Of a stretch of DNA of 12,204 bases, positions 6,530 through 12,204 are shown piece by piece. Under the pieces are notes generated by a model. The model did no database searches and was not told where the DNA came from. It was given only the letters and a program-made list of their open reading frames with translations. Numbering within the stretch: the first letter of the stretch is position 1; each line of letters opens with the position of its first letter. The stretch covers positions 1 through 12,204 of the forward strand of contig CABRSG010000043.1 of NCBI GenBank assembly GCA_902473545.1, given 5' to 3'. The stretch is from an uncultured Lachnospiraceae bacterium. GTDB taxonomy: Bacteria > Bacillota > Clostridia > Lachnospirales > Lachnospiraceae. The position numbers and the translations under genes were made by a program.

Positions 6530-8062
6530 TTATTCATGAGTAACATATTTGAAATTGAACAAACCGTCCTGATAAAGCTCAATTCCTTCCACTCCATAAT
6601 CCACCGCATAGGTAGAAGCAAGACGCACCAGCGGAAAATGTACCAGATCCTCGCTCCACAGCTTCACGCATTCCTCAAGAAGCTCCCTGCGGGCATCCGC
6701 ATCCATCTCAGAATTCGACTGGATAATTTTTTCATTCAGCGTCTCGTCTACAAAGAAGCTGTGATGGGCATCGTTTAAAACACGCATGTTAAAGTATTTA
6801 TATGGCTCTCCATTCTCCTGCATCGTCGCCACCAAAAAGACATCATAATCTCCGGTTGCCCTCATTTCTGATAACGTAGCCGTCTCCACAATTTCCACAG
6901 AGCTGTTAAAGCCTGCAGCCTGCAGCATATCCGATACTGCAAGAAGGCTCTCCTGCGATTTCTGCGTACCAGTGTTGGAAGCAAGCACAATTTCTTCCCC
7001 ATTATAAATGCTGTTATCCAGATATTCCTTAGCCAGCTCCGGATCGTATTCATAGTGAACCGCATCCTCCGTGTAGCCGATCACCGATTCTACCGCAAAG
7101 CTGTCCGTCACAGATGCCATTCCGCCGAAAATATAATCTGCGATGCTCTGGCGGTCCACTGCATGTGCAAAAGCAAGCCGGACATTTTTATCGTTGAATA
7201 CCGAATCTTCTCCGCACTGGAACCCGAAATACTGCACTGTGCCTGTATTGATCTCCACCATCTCAATCTTGTCTTCACTTCCCGCATAGAGACTCAGGTT
7301 ATCCGATGCGATACCGCTGGAGGCAATATACGCCTGCACGTCCCCGTTCAAATGCCCCGCAATCGCCGTGGAGGCCTCCAGAACGATCCGCAGATACACA
7401 TCATCATAATAAGAATCAAAATCACCCCAGTAGTTTTCATTTTTGGTAACGTGGATGTACTGCCCATCTACCCACTCGTCAAACACCCACGGACCTGTGC
7501 CCACAAATTTCTGCTGGTTGAAGGCTTCCACACCCTCCGTCTCCCACTGTGCCTTCTGGATAATTGCCGTCACGGAAAGGCTGTTCATGACCGGAGCGTA
7601 TGGCTCAGACAGAGTAATTTTTACAGTATAATCATCACTTGCCTCCACCCCTGTCAGCAGCGACCAGTAAATAGAGGAAATATTTAGCTCCTTATCGTCA
7701 ATAAGACGCTGAAATGTCGTCACTACATCAGCAGATGTAAAATCTGTACCATCATGCCACTTCACACCCTCGCGTAGATGGAACGTAATTTCCGTGCCGT
7801 CCTCCGAAAATTCCCAGGATTCTGCCAATCCCGGCGTATAATTCCCCTCATGATCCGACTCCACCAGCATATCGAAGCACATATTACGCGGCTGATACCC
7901 CGGAGCATTGTTCGCATGATGCGGATCAAGCGTCGTCAGATTTTCACTCAGTGCAACCGACAAAGTCCTTCCAGGCTGTCCGCCATCCGCTGCGCTTCCA
8001 GCCAAAGCCGGCGTAAACGCCATCATTACCGCCATACCCAGTGCCAATACCTTCTTTTTCAT
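6530..8062 (-). CDS. Extracellular solute-binding protein, family 5 (Opp/Dpp type), without a lipobox cysteine
   Basis: A 510-residue binding protein that should capture the substrate outside the cell and deliver it to the permeases. Family-5 marks are L-D-P-H-H (near 46-50), the L-A-E-S-W-E-F-S-E-D-G-T-E-I-T-F-H-L-R segment (about 79-97), G-V-K-W-H-D-G-T-D-F-T-S-A-D-V right after it, and the G-T-G-P-W-V-F block further on. A classic signal peptide is present: MKKK, a hydrophobic core, then P-A-L-A-G-S-A-A. In a Gram-positive cell such proteins are normally lipoproteins with L-x-G-C; here position 23 is Ser (AGC), not Cys (TGC), and no other Cys is near. The ATG at 8062 has AGGAGGG 9 nt upstream and follows the KduD-like gene by 73 nt. 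Family 5 binds peptides, nickel, oligosaccharides and glycosides, so the family alone does not fix the ligand. Confidence 0.93.
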   Translation of the reverse strand: MKKKVLALGMAVMMAFTPALAGSAADGGQPGRTLSVALSENLTTLDPHHANNAPGYQPRNMCFDMLVESDHEGNYTPGLAESWEFSEDGTEITFHLREGVKWHDGTDFTSADVVTTFQRLIDDKELNISSIYWSLLTGVEASDDYTVKITLSEPYAPVMNSLSVTAIIQKAQWETEGVEAFNQQKFVGTGPWVFDEWVDGQYIHVTKNENYWGDFDSYYDDVYLRIVLEASTAIAGHLNGDVQAYIASSGIASDNLSLYAGSEDKIEMVEINTGTVQYFGFQCGEDSVFNDKNVRLAFAHAVDRQSIADYIFGGMASVTDSFAVESVIGYTEDAVHYEYDPELAKEYLDNSIYNGEEIVLASNTGTQKSQESLLAVSDMLQAAGFNSSVEIVETATLSEMRATGDYDVFLVATMQENGEPYKYFNMRVLNDAHHSFFVDETLNEKIIQSNSEMDADARRELLEECVKLWSEDLVHFPLVRLASTYAVDYGVEGIELYQDGLFNFKYVTHE

Positions 8063-8135
8063 TCTTTGTTGCCCTCCTTTTTCTTTTGGTTTTTTGTATT
8101 ATTATTATCTCACGGCGCTCCTGCCGCCAGACGGT

Positions 8136-8897
8136 CTAGCGTCCCATCCAGCCGCCGTCCACAGCAATGGTGCTGCCGTTAATATAATCTGATGCCGGGC
8201 TTGCCAGAAAAACTGCAATCCCTTTAAAATCCTCCGGCGTCCCCCAGCGTCCCGCCGGGATGCGAGCCAGAATCTCTCCGCCTCTTTGTGGATCGCTGCG
8301 AAGCGCTGTTGTTATTTTGGTGGCAATGTAACCTGGCGCGATCGCATTTACGCAGATGCCGTATTTTGCCCACTCATTCGCCAGCGTCATGGTAATCCCC
8401 CGCACCGCCGATTTGGAAGCGGTGTACGACGGTGTTCGGATTCCGCCCTGGAACGAAAGCAGGGAAGCCGTATTGACAATTTTTCCGGCAATGTTCTTTT
8501 CTATCATCTGCCCTGCTACACGCTGCGTTAAGAAAAACAGTGTCTTAATATTCAGATTCATTACATCGTCCCAGTCTTTTTCCGTAAACTTTTCAGAATC
8601 CTCACGGCGAATCGTTCCTGCATTGTTAAAGAGAATATCAATGCTCCCATAGTATTCCATCACCTGCCCATAAACCAGATCGACCGATTCCATCCGTGAT
8701 AGATCCGCCTTTACGGAGAAAAATCTCCTTCCGAGCGCCCTCACCCGCTCCTCTGTCCCTGAGATATCGGAACGATAAACTGCTGCAATATCCGCTCCTG
8801 CCTCTGCAAGCGCAATTGCGATTGCCTGCCCAATGCCGTCGTTTGCTCCTGTTACCAATGCAATTTTCCCATCCAGCCTAAATTGTTCTAAAATCAA
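8136..8897 (-). CDS. kduD: KduD-like short-chain dehydrogenase (2-deoxy-D-gluconate 3-dehydrogenase / 2-dehydro-3-deoxy-D-gluconate 5-dehydrogenase family)
   Basis: A 253-residue classical SDR, closely like KduD of pectin and uronate catabolism, which interconverts 2,5-diketo-3-deoxygluconate and 2-keto-3-deoxygluconate with NAD(H). It has TGANDGIG (16-23), NNAG (91-94), Asn114, Ser145, Tyr158 and Lys162 as the catalytic tetrad. It shares the KduD-typical stretches A-L-G-R-R-F, I-R-R-E-D, EKDWDDVMNLNIK (106-118), LLSFQGGIR (146-154), N-A-I-A-P-G-Y and the ending I-A-V-D-G-G-W. The start codon is TTG at 8897, which aligns with the family N-terminus (M-I-L-x-x-F-x-L-x-G-K). It overlaps the previous stop by 4 nt (TTGA), with AAAGGGGG about 7 nt upstream, so translation is probably coupled. 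No kduI or pectin lyase is in the window, so the real substrate may be another 3-deoxy or keto sugar acid. Confidence 0.85.
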   Translation of the reverse strand: MILEQFRLDGKIALVTGANDGIGQAIAIALAEAGADIAAVYRSDISGTEERVRALGRRFFSVKADLSRMESVDLVYGQVMEYYGSIDILFNNAGTIRREDSEKFTEKDWDDVMNLNIKTLFFLTQRVAGQMIEKNIAGKIVNTASLLSFQGGIRTPSYTASKSAVRGITMTLANEWAKYGICVNAIAPGYIATKITTALRSDPQRGGEILARIPAGRWGTPEDFKGIAVFLASPASDYINGSTIAVDGGWMGR

Positions 8898-9952
8898 GCT
8901 TCTGCCCCCTTTCCGATCCGAATCAGTATTTTCCCGTTTTTCGTACCCGATTCCTGCAGACGGATCGCTTCCTCCAGCTTTTCCAGTGGAAATTGCGCTG
9001 CGATCATTCTTTCAAAATCAAACTGTTTTTCCCGATAGAGCTTTTCCACCATCTCCACTGTCCGCTCAAAATTTTTTAAAGTATGTACCCTGCTGCCGAT
9101 CAGCGAGATTTCCTTCAGAACCATTTTATTTGTCTGATATTCCCGCGCTGTGGATGGAATCCCCACGATTCCCGCCCTGCCGCGGATTTTTGTGACATCA
9201 GCAAGCGCCAGAGCTCCGGCCTGCGAGCCGGATGCCTCAAACACTTTGTCAAATACGTTCGCGCCGGTCATTCGGACTGCCGCAGCGCAAAGATCTTCTT
9301 TTCCGGAGTCGATCGTCTCAAAACCAAAGGAACGGATCAGCTGCAGCCTCTCTTCATTTACTTCGGCAATGACTACCTCCGATGCTCCAAAATACCGCGC
9401 GCATACCCCGCACAGGATTCCAATCGGTCCGCCGCCGATGACAAGTACCTTCTCCCCCGGCTCCACCGCCGCCCGGGTACACGCATGGAAGCCAACTGCC
9501 AGCGGCTCCGTGAGAATTGCCGCCTTATCAGGAATATCGTCCGCCACCTTGAACACACGCTTCGTCTGCGCACATACATATTCTGCAAAACCGCCGTCCA
9601 TATGCAGCCCCATGATGCGAAGCTCCCGGCAGACATGGAAGTCCCCATCCAAACAGGCCTGACAGTTTCCGCACTCTCCCAGCGGATGCACCACAACCCG
9701 ATCTCCTATCCGGTAAGGCACCGGCATATCGGTATTGATTTCTTCCACAATGCCAAGTATTTCGTGACACATGATGCGCGGAACCGTCGCCGTGAGGTGC
9801 CGGTGATGATATACGGTAATATCCGAACCACAGACCCCTGCATACAAAACGCGGATCAGAACTTCCTCTTTTCCAGGAACCGGCAGCGCCATCTCTTTCA
9901 TCTCCAGCCGTTCCCATTCTGTTAATACATTTGCCCTCATTGTCTCTTTCAT
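8894..9952 (-). CDS. Zinc-dependent medium-chain alcohol/polyol dehydrogenase (sorbitol / L-idonate 5-dehydrogenase-like)
   Basis: A 352-residue MDR enzyme expected to oxidise a secondary hydroxyl of a polyol or sugar acid with NAD. Catalytic zinc ligands are Cys41 in AGVCGSD, His63-Glu64 and Glu149 in TEPLAVG. The structural zinc site is complete (Cys94, 97, 100 and 108 in G-E-C-G-N-C-Q-A-C-x7-C). The cofactor motif is GGGPIG (173-178), and the acidic Glu197 at the end of the second strand favours NAD over NADP. The usual G-H-E around the zinc ligand is C-H-E here (Cys62), a small oddity. It starts with ATG at 9952, overlapping the previous stop by one base (TGATG), with AGGAG about 8 nt upstream, and overlaps the KduD-like gene by 4 nt. 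The first three operon genes are thus translationally coupled. Confidence 0.9.
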   Translation of the reverse strand: MKETMRANVLTEWERLEMKEMALPVPGKEEVLIRVLYAGVCGSDITVYHHRHLTATVPRIMCHEILGIVEEINTDMPVPYRIGDRVVVHPLGECGNCQACLDGDFHVCRELRIMGLHMDGGFAEYVCAQTKRVFKVADDIPDKAAILTEPLAVGFHACTRAAVEPGEKVLVIGGGPIGILCGVCARYFGASEVVIAEVNEERLQLIRSFGFETIDSGKEDLCAAAVRMTGANVFDKVFEASGSQAGALALADVTKIRGRAGIVGIPSTAREYQTNKMVLKEISLIGSRVHTLKNFERTVEMVEKLYREKQFDFERMIAAQFPLEKLEEAIRLQESGTKNGKILIRIGKGAEA

Positions 9953-10602
9953 CAGATCGCTCCTATCTCAGCATATGCCTGCTGCAGCGAGGAACCGCTT
10001 CGCAGACGGCTGCGCACTTCATCCTCTTTCGTGATCGTCATCAGCGCTTCCGCAATCACTTCTTCCGCGATGTCCTTTGGGATAATTACCACACCATCAA
10101 TGTCACCAAAAATGTAATCACCCGGGCAGATGGTTACACCGTCAATAATCACCGGAATCTGACACTCATTAATCTCACATCTCCCCTTTGATGTTTTTGG
10201 ATTTTTCCCCCGATAGAAAAGCGGGAAATCCATCTGCTTCAGCATTTTCATGTCGCGCGCGCAGGCGTCGATCAGCACTCCGCTGCCGCCGCGTCCCTGG
10301 ACAGCCGTTGCGAAAAGCTCTCCGAACACTGCGCAGTCGCAATCGCCCCGGGCAGCAAGCACATAAATCTCTCCCTCCCCCAGTTGATCCACCACTCTGC
10401 ACTGCGCCATCAGCGGATCAGGCGGCATAGAATATACCTGTGTTCCAATACTGGTAAATGCCGGTCCAAAAATCACAGTATCCTCCTTCAAACCTGTGAT
10501 AGCATTTCCCAGCGCCTGATTGCGATATCCTTTTTGATCAAGCACGTCACACAGGATGCCACTGTAGAGTGTCTTTTCCAGATAGTTTCTGTCGTACTGC
10601 AT
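9952..10602 (-). CDS. RraA-family protein, probable 2-oxo acid aldolase/decarboxylase (HMG aldolase-like)
   Basis: A 216-residue member of the RraA / 4-hydroxy-4-methyl-2-oxoglutarate aldolase family. These are metal-dependent class II-type enzymes that cleave 4-hydroxy-2-oxo acids to pyruvate or decarboxylate oxaloacetate; some members instead bind RNase E. Visible marks are I-x-G-P-A-F-T (about 44-50), G-E-L-F-A-T-A (94-100), the RGGSGVLIDACARD block (104-117, with Asp112, Arg116 and Asp117 at the positions of the usual D-G-x-x-R-D) and FGDIDGVVIIP (165-175). A lone RNase-E regulator is unlikely inside a catabolic operon, so an aldolase or decarboxylase role is the better guess. It is the first gene of the operon, about 78 nt behind a consensus promoter, with GAAAGGGG before the ATG. 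Confidence 0.82.
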   Translation of the reverse strand: MQYDRNYLEKTLYSGILCDVLDQKGYRNQALGNAITGLKEDTVIFGPAFTSIGTQVYSMPPDPLMAQCRVVDQLGEGEIYVLAARGDCDCAVFGELFATAVQGRGGSGVLIDACARDMKMLKQMDFPLFYRGKNPKTSKGRCEINECQIPVIIDGVTICPGDYIFGDIDGVVIIPKDIAEEVIAEALMTITKEDEVRSRLRSGSSLQQAYAEIGAI

Positions 10603-10632
10603 TTTTGTTTCCCCTTTCTAAAGTTTCTCATT

Positions 10633-10647
10633 TGGAATTAATTTCCA
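10633..10647. promoter_or_regulatory. Probable IclR-family operator in the operon leader
   Basis: TGGAATTAATTTCCA has perfect TGGAA/TTCCA arms and matches the E. coli IclR consensus TGGAAATNATTTCCA at 13 of its 14 fixed positions. It lies between the operon promoter (start expected near 10681) and the first start codon (10602), about 34-48 nt into the transcript. A repressor bound there would act as a block to elongation or clearance. The adjacent divergent gene encodes an IclR-family protein, which makes it the obvious binder. Binding is inferred. Confidence 0.65.
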
Positions 10648-10660
10648 TTATTTGTTTTAT

Positions 10661-10668
10661 ATTTGGAA
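10661..10668. promoter_or_regulatory. Second ATTTGGAA half-site
   Basis: ATTTGGAA repeats the left arm and flank of the operator, 31 bp from it (about three helical turns), without a matching right arm. It falls about 13-20 nt after the predicted operon transcription start. It could be an auxiliary contact for a tetrameric IclR protein; the region is AT-rich, so chance is possible. Confidence 0.35.
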
Positions 10669-10687
10669 TTTATCTTTTACTGATTTT

Positions 10688-10716
10688 ATTATATTATTCT
10701 TATTAATCTATGTCAA
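10688..10716 (-). promoter_or_regulatory. Consensus SigA promoter for the catabolic operon
   Basis: On the minus strand TTGACA (10716-10711), a 17-bp spacer and TATAAT (10693-10688) form a perfect vegetative sigma-factor promoter. The expected start is near 10681, giving a leader of about 78 nt before the RraA-family gene. The downstream operator-like palindrome fits a strong promoter kept off by a repressor. Confidence 0.8.
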
Positions 10717-10799
10717 TCGTGAATTATTCTAATATTATTCCTATATTTTTGTGCATTATGAATATAATTTTATATTTTTTGTTTCTTTATCAGTTTCTT

Positions 10800-10832
10800 A
10801 TTTGGAACTTTATTTTTTTTAGGGGGTATGAT
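10800..10832 (+). promoter_or_regulatory. Weak candidate promoter of the IclR gene overlapping a third ATTTGGAA half-site
   Basis: TATGAT at 10827-10832 resembles a -10 box; the best -35 is TTGGAA (10802-10807) with a long 19-bp spacer. That -35 lies within the third ATTTGGAA copy (10800-10807), so the regulator could repress its own gene there. Other -10 choices in this AT-rich stretch cannot be excluded. Confidence 0.3.
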
Positions 10833-10879
10833 AAGATAGAAAAAGAGATATGGTATTTTACGAGGGGGTAACTGTAAAA

Positions 10880-11686
10880 ATGAGCAGCAACTATTCTTCT
10901 ATTCCGATCATCGACCGGATGGCTTCCGTTCTTGATATCATCCTGGACACTCCAAACGGAATTACCGCAAGCGAGCTTTTGCATCTTCTGGATATTCCAA
11001 AAACAACACTTTACCGGCTTCTGTCCTCCATGGTGCAAAACGAGCTGCTTTCCTACTTTTCGGAGACCGGCTCTTATACGATCGGTCCCAAATTCACGCT
11101 GACTTACGTTTCCATGGAGGAGCGCGCTTCCAGATTACGCGAAACCGCAATGCCTCATCTGCGCGCTCTCGCCGATCAGATTGGAGAAACAGTAAAGCTC
11201 AGCGTACTCTCCGGTCTGCAAAGCTATACTATAGCAACCGTTGAAAGCAGTCGTCCGCTGCGCATCAGTGTCGATACCGGTGCTCTCTTCCCGCTGCACG
11301 CAGGCGCTACCGGAAAGATCCTGATGTGTTCACTCAACGATGCTGCTATGCAGCGTTACTTCAAATCTTACGGGATAGCTTATACGGACGCTACGATTAC
11401 TGATATTTCCGAAATGAAAAAAGAGCTGGAAATTATCCGCAAACGCGGTTATGCAACTGACATCGGCGAATATATGCCGGAAATATACGCCGTGGCAGCT
11501 CCCGTGACAGACTGTTCGGGACAGATCACTGCCGCCATCAGCATTGCCTATCCATCCATGCATAAGGATCACATTCGTATGGACGAGCTCGCCGCGCAGC
11601 TCCAACAGACTGCCGCCGCCGTCGGTACAGCCTATATTTCCGAAGAGGTACAGAAATATCCGGCAAGGCTGATACAGGAATCGTGA
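10880..11686 (+). CDS. IclR-family transcriptional regulator, likely local repressor of the operon
   Basis: A 268-residue protein with an N-terminal winged helix (about 8-75; recognition helix IPKTTLYRLLSSM at 39-51, wing S-E-T-G-S-Y-T-I-G) and a C-terminal IclR effector-binding domain (about 80-255). Family-typical stretches include D-Q-I-G-E-T-V-K-L-S, F-P-L-H-A-G-A-T-G-K and the I-R-K-R-G-Y-A-T-D-I-G-E-Y segment, followed by V-A-A-P-V-T-D near the end. IclR proteins bind operators near divergent catabolic genes as dimers or tetramers and respond to a small organic acid or aromatic. The start at 10880 is chosen over the ATG at 10850 because GAGGGGG lies 11 nt before it and the protein then begins just ahead of the HTH. 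It is divergent from the operon, and the shared region holds an IclR-type operator. Confidence 0.93.
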   Translation: MSSNYSSIPIIDRMASVLDIILDTPNGITASELLHLLDIPKTTLYRLLSSMVQNELLSYFSETGSYTIGPKFTLTYVSMEERASRLRETAMPHLRALADQIGETVKLSVLSGLQSYTIATVESSRPLRISVDTGALFPLHAGATGKILMCSLNDAAMQRYFKSYGIAYTDATITDISEMKKELEIIRKRGYATDIGEYMPEIYAVAAPVTDCSGQITAAISIAYPSMHKDHIRMDELAAQLQQTAAAVGTAYISEEVQKYPARLIQES

Positions 11687-11689
11687 AAC

Positions 11690-11711
11690 ATTGCCAGAAC
11701 TGCTGGCTAAT
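11690..11711 (+). terminator. Weak hairpin just after the IclR gene
   Basis: GCCAG (11693-11697), a 5-nt loop and CTGGC (11703-11707), with ATT/AAT extending the stem across a one-base bulge, form a hairpin a few bases past the stop. No clear T-run follows, so intrinsic termination is doubtful. Confidence 0.25.
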
Positions 11712-11838
11712 TAACTTCATTTGCAGATACATCCTGCTCAAAAAGCGGTCTTTCAATGATTCCCATTCTCCAAAGGTTCTCAGGGCAGAGCCCTGAGCCC
11801 TCGGAGAGCTTTTTGAAATCAATATCTGCAATTTTCAA
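11707..11838 (-). CDS. Possible small protein of 43 residues, unrecognised
   Basis: A TTG at 11838, preceded by AGAGG at about 7 nt, opens a short reading frame convergent with the IclR gene and stopping 20 nt from it. The product begins with K-I-A-D-I-D-F-K-K-L-S-E and contains PENLWRMGIIERPLFEQ. It is hydrophilic, mixed-charge and has no signal peptide or membrane span. I do not recognise it. The residue mix looks protein-like, and it covers a perfect hairpin (11779-11797) that would encode part of S-G-L-C-P-E. It could be a real small gene, a remnant of a larger one, or chance. Confidence 0.25.
   Translation of the reverse strand: MKIADIDFKKLSEGSGLCPENLWRMGIIERPLFEQDVSANEVN
11779..11797. 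repeat. Perfect 8-bp-stem palindrome
   Basis: CTCAGGGCAGAGCCCTGAG is an 8-bp perfect stem with a 3-nt loop. A T5 run occurs 13 nt after it on the plus strand, and a broader imperfect pairing (AAAG...CTTT) surrounds it. It could be part of a terminator for the IclR gene or a short interspersed palindrome; no second copy is in this window. Confidence 0.45.
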
Positions 11839-12116
11839 GGTTATACCTCTTTTCCCCTCATATTTCTATGGATTATTTGTATTATTTTTTCCATACAAGC
11901 TCTCAGTCAACATTATCCTATTCTGCCGCCCTAAGCGCAAAGGGCATCCCTTTTCAGGCGTATGTAAAAGCGGCGTCCTATCCCAATCACGGGCTGACTG
12001 CGAGCAGAACGCGGACGAAATGAAACGGATATTTAACAAGAAATTTTCGAACCGGCTTGCATCCCTGGATAAGCAGGCAAGGCTTTTTCGCAGCGACATG
12101 TTCTGTAAAACTGACT
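11839..12116. other. Intergenic stretch with no recognisable gene
   Basis: About 280 nt between the small-ORF candidate and the response-regulator stop. Reading frames here are short and unlike proteins. Only minor structures are visible: AAAGGG-CAT-CCCTTT at 11939-11953, and a CTTGC/GCAAG imperfect hairpin near 12056-12086 that might sit behind the response-regulator gene but lacks a U-run. I see no tRNA, CRISPR or insertion-sequence end. Confidence 0.5.
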
Positions 12117-12204
12117 TTAGCTTAACCATTTGTAACCGCACCCCCAGACCGTTTCAATGTAGGTTTTTTCTGAAGCCACAGACAGCCGCGCACGGATACG
12201 GCGG
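12117..12204 (-). CDS. OmpR/PhoB-family response regulator, C-terminal end only (cut by the window edge)
   Basis: The minus strand encodes R-R-I-R-A-R-L, then TYIETVWGCGYKWLS and a TAA stop. This is the end of the winged-helix DNA-binding domain of OmpR/PhoB-class regulators, where H-I-R-x-L-R-x-K is followed by Y-I-x-T-V-W-G-x-G-Y-K. Only 28 residues plus the stop are inside the window; the receiver domain and any partner kinase gene lie beyond it. It faces the same direction as the catabolic operon but is separated from it by the IclR gene, so it is probably unrelated to the operon. Confidence 0.85.
   Translation of the reverse strand, partial: RRIRARLSVASEKTYIETVWGCGYKWLS

Larger units (their letters stand above)
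10603..10879. promoter_or_regulatory. Divergent AT-rich control region between the catabolic operon and the IclR regulator gene
   Basis: This 277-bp gap separates divergent start codons and is much more AT-rich than the genes around it. It holds the operon promoter, an IclR-operator-like palindrome, two further ATTTGGAA half-sites and a weak promoter for the regulator, each listed separately. AGTTTCTCATTTGGAA at 10622-10637 recurs with one mismatch at 10792-10807, exactly 170 bp away. I saw no coding ORF, tRNA or riboswitch. Co-regulation of both directions by the IclR protein is the natural inference. Confidence 0.75.

Noticed and set aside
7055..7687. Plus-strand open frame (210 codons) opposite the binding protein
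   Set aside because: Antisense shadow rich in His, Ile and Cys, with no recognisable domain and no suitable ribosome binding site.
8063..8135. Possible terminator or internal promoter in the 73-nt gap before the binding-protein gene
   Set aside because: Only a 4-bp GGCG/CGCC stem without a U-run, and no acceptable -35/-10 pair, could be found.
9083..9925. Long plus-strand open frame (280 codons) opposite the zinc dehydrogenase
   Set aside because: It is antisense to a gene with complete zinc and cofactor motifs, has no family likeness and has an unnatural residue mix; a shadow of codon bias.
10603..10879. CcpA cre site in the divergent region
   Set aside because: No stretch fits the TGWNANCGNTNWCA pattern; the nearest, TGTCAATCG, lacks the key positions.
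11866..12141. Minus-strand open frame of 91 codons at the right end
   Set aside because: Its start overlaps the response-regulator C-terminus in another frame, and the product shows no family pattern.
1..12204. CRISPR array, tRNA/rRNA genes, insertion sequence or phage genes
   Set aside because: No regular repeats, cloverleaf-like sequences, transposase motifs or terminal inverted repeats were seen on either strand.

Overview
The window looks like a chromosome segment from an anaerobic Clostridia member, most like Lachnospiraceae. Pointers are AGGAGG-type ribosome binding sites before most genes, TTG start use, a SigA-type promoter, and the style of the Opp/Dpp transporter, KduD and VanR/PhoB-like regulator sequences. 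Placement below order level is inference.

Layout. One long minus-strand gene set runs right to left from about 10.68 kb to the left edge: an RraA-family aldolase-like protein, a zinc alcohol dehydrogenase, a KduD-like short-chain dehydrogenase, a complete family-5 (Opp/Dpp-type) ABC importer (binding protein, two permeases, two ATPases), a D-isomer 2-hydroxyacid dehydrogenase, an Ldh2-family (malate/L-lactate/YiaK-type) dehydrogenase, and the first 150 or so residues of an enolase-superfamily (MR/MLE) dehydratase. Gaps are short (-4 to about 80 nt) and two junctions overlap, so this is very likely one operon. A divergent IclR-family regulator sits on the plus strand at 10880-11686. The 277-bp divergent region holds a perfect SigA promoter facing the operon (TTGACA, 17 bp, TATAAT), a 15-bp near-palindrome matching the classical IclR operator, and three ATTTGGAA octamers. 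To the right lies about 430 bp with only a possible 43-codon ORF and hairpins, then the C-terminus of an OmpR/PhoB-type response regulator cut by the window edge.

How the genes may work together. The content suggests import and catabolism of a sugar acid or related polyhydroxy acid under IclR control: uptake by the ABC system, oxidation or reduction at several carbons by four dehydrogenases, dehydration by the enolase-superfamily enzyme to a 2-oxo-3-deoxy acid, and possible cleavage by the RraA-like protein. The substrate cannot be read from sequence.

Main oddities: (1) the dehydratase gene breaks off at about position 60-75, where an out-of-frame reading becomes the C-terminus of an AI-2E-family membrane protein, so there is a genomic or assembly junction; (2) the binding protein has a signal peptide ending L-A-G-S, one base away from the lipobox L-A-G-C; (3) the IclR-like operator lies between the operon promoter and its first gene; (4) NAD(P)-dependent dehydrogenases of opposite expected stereochemistry are adjacent.
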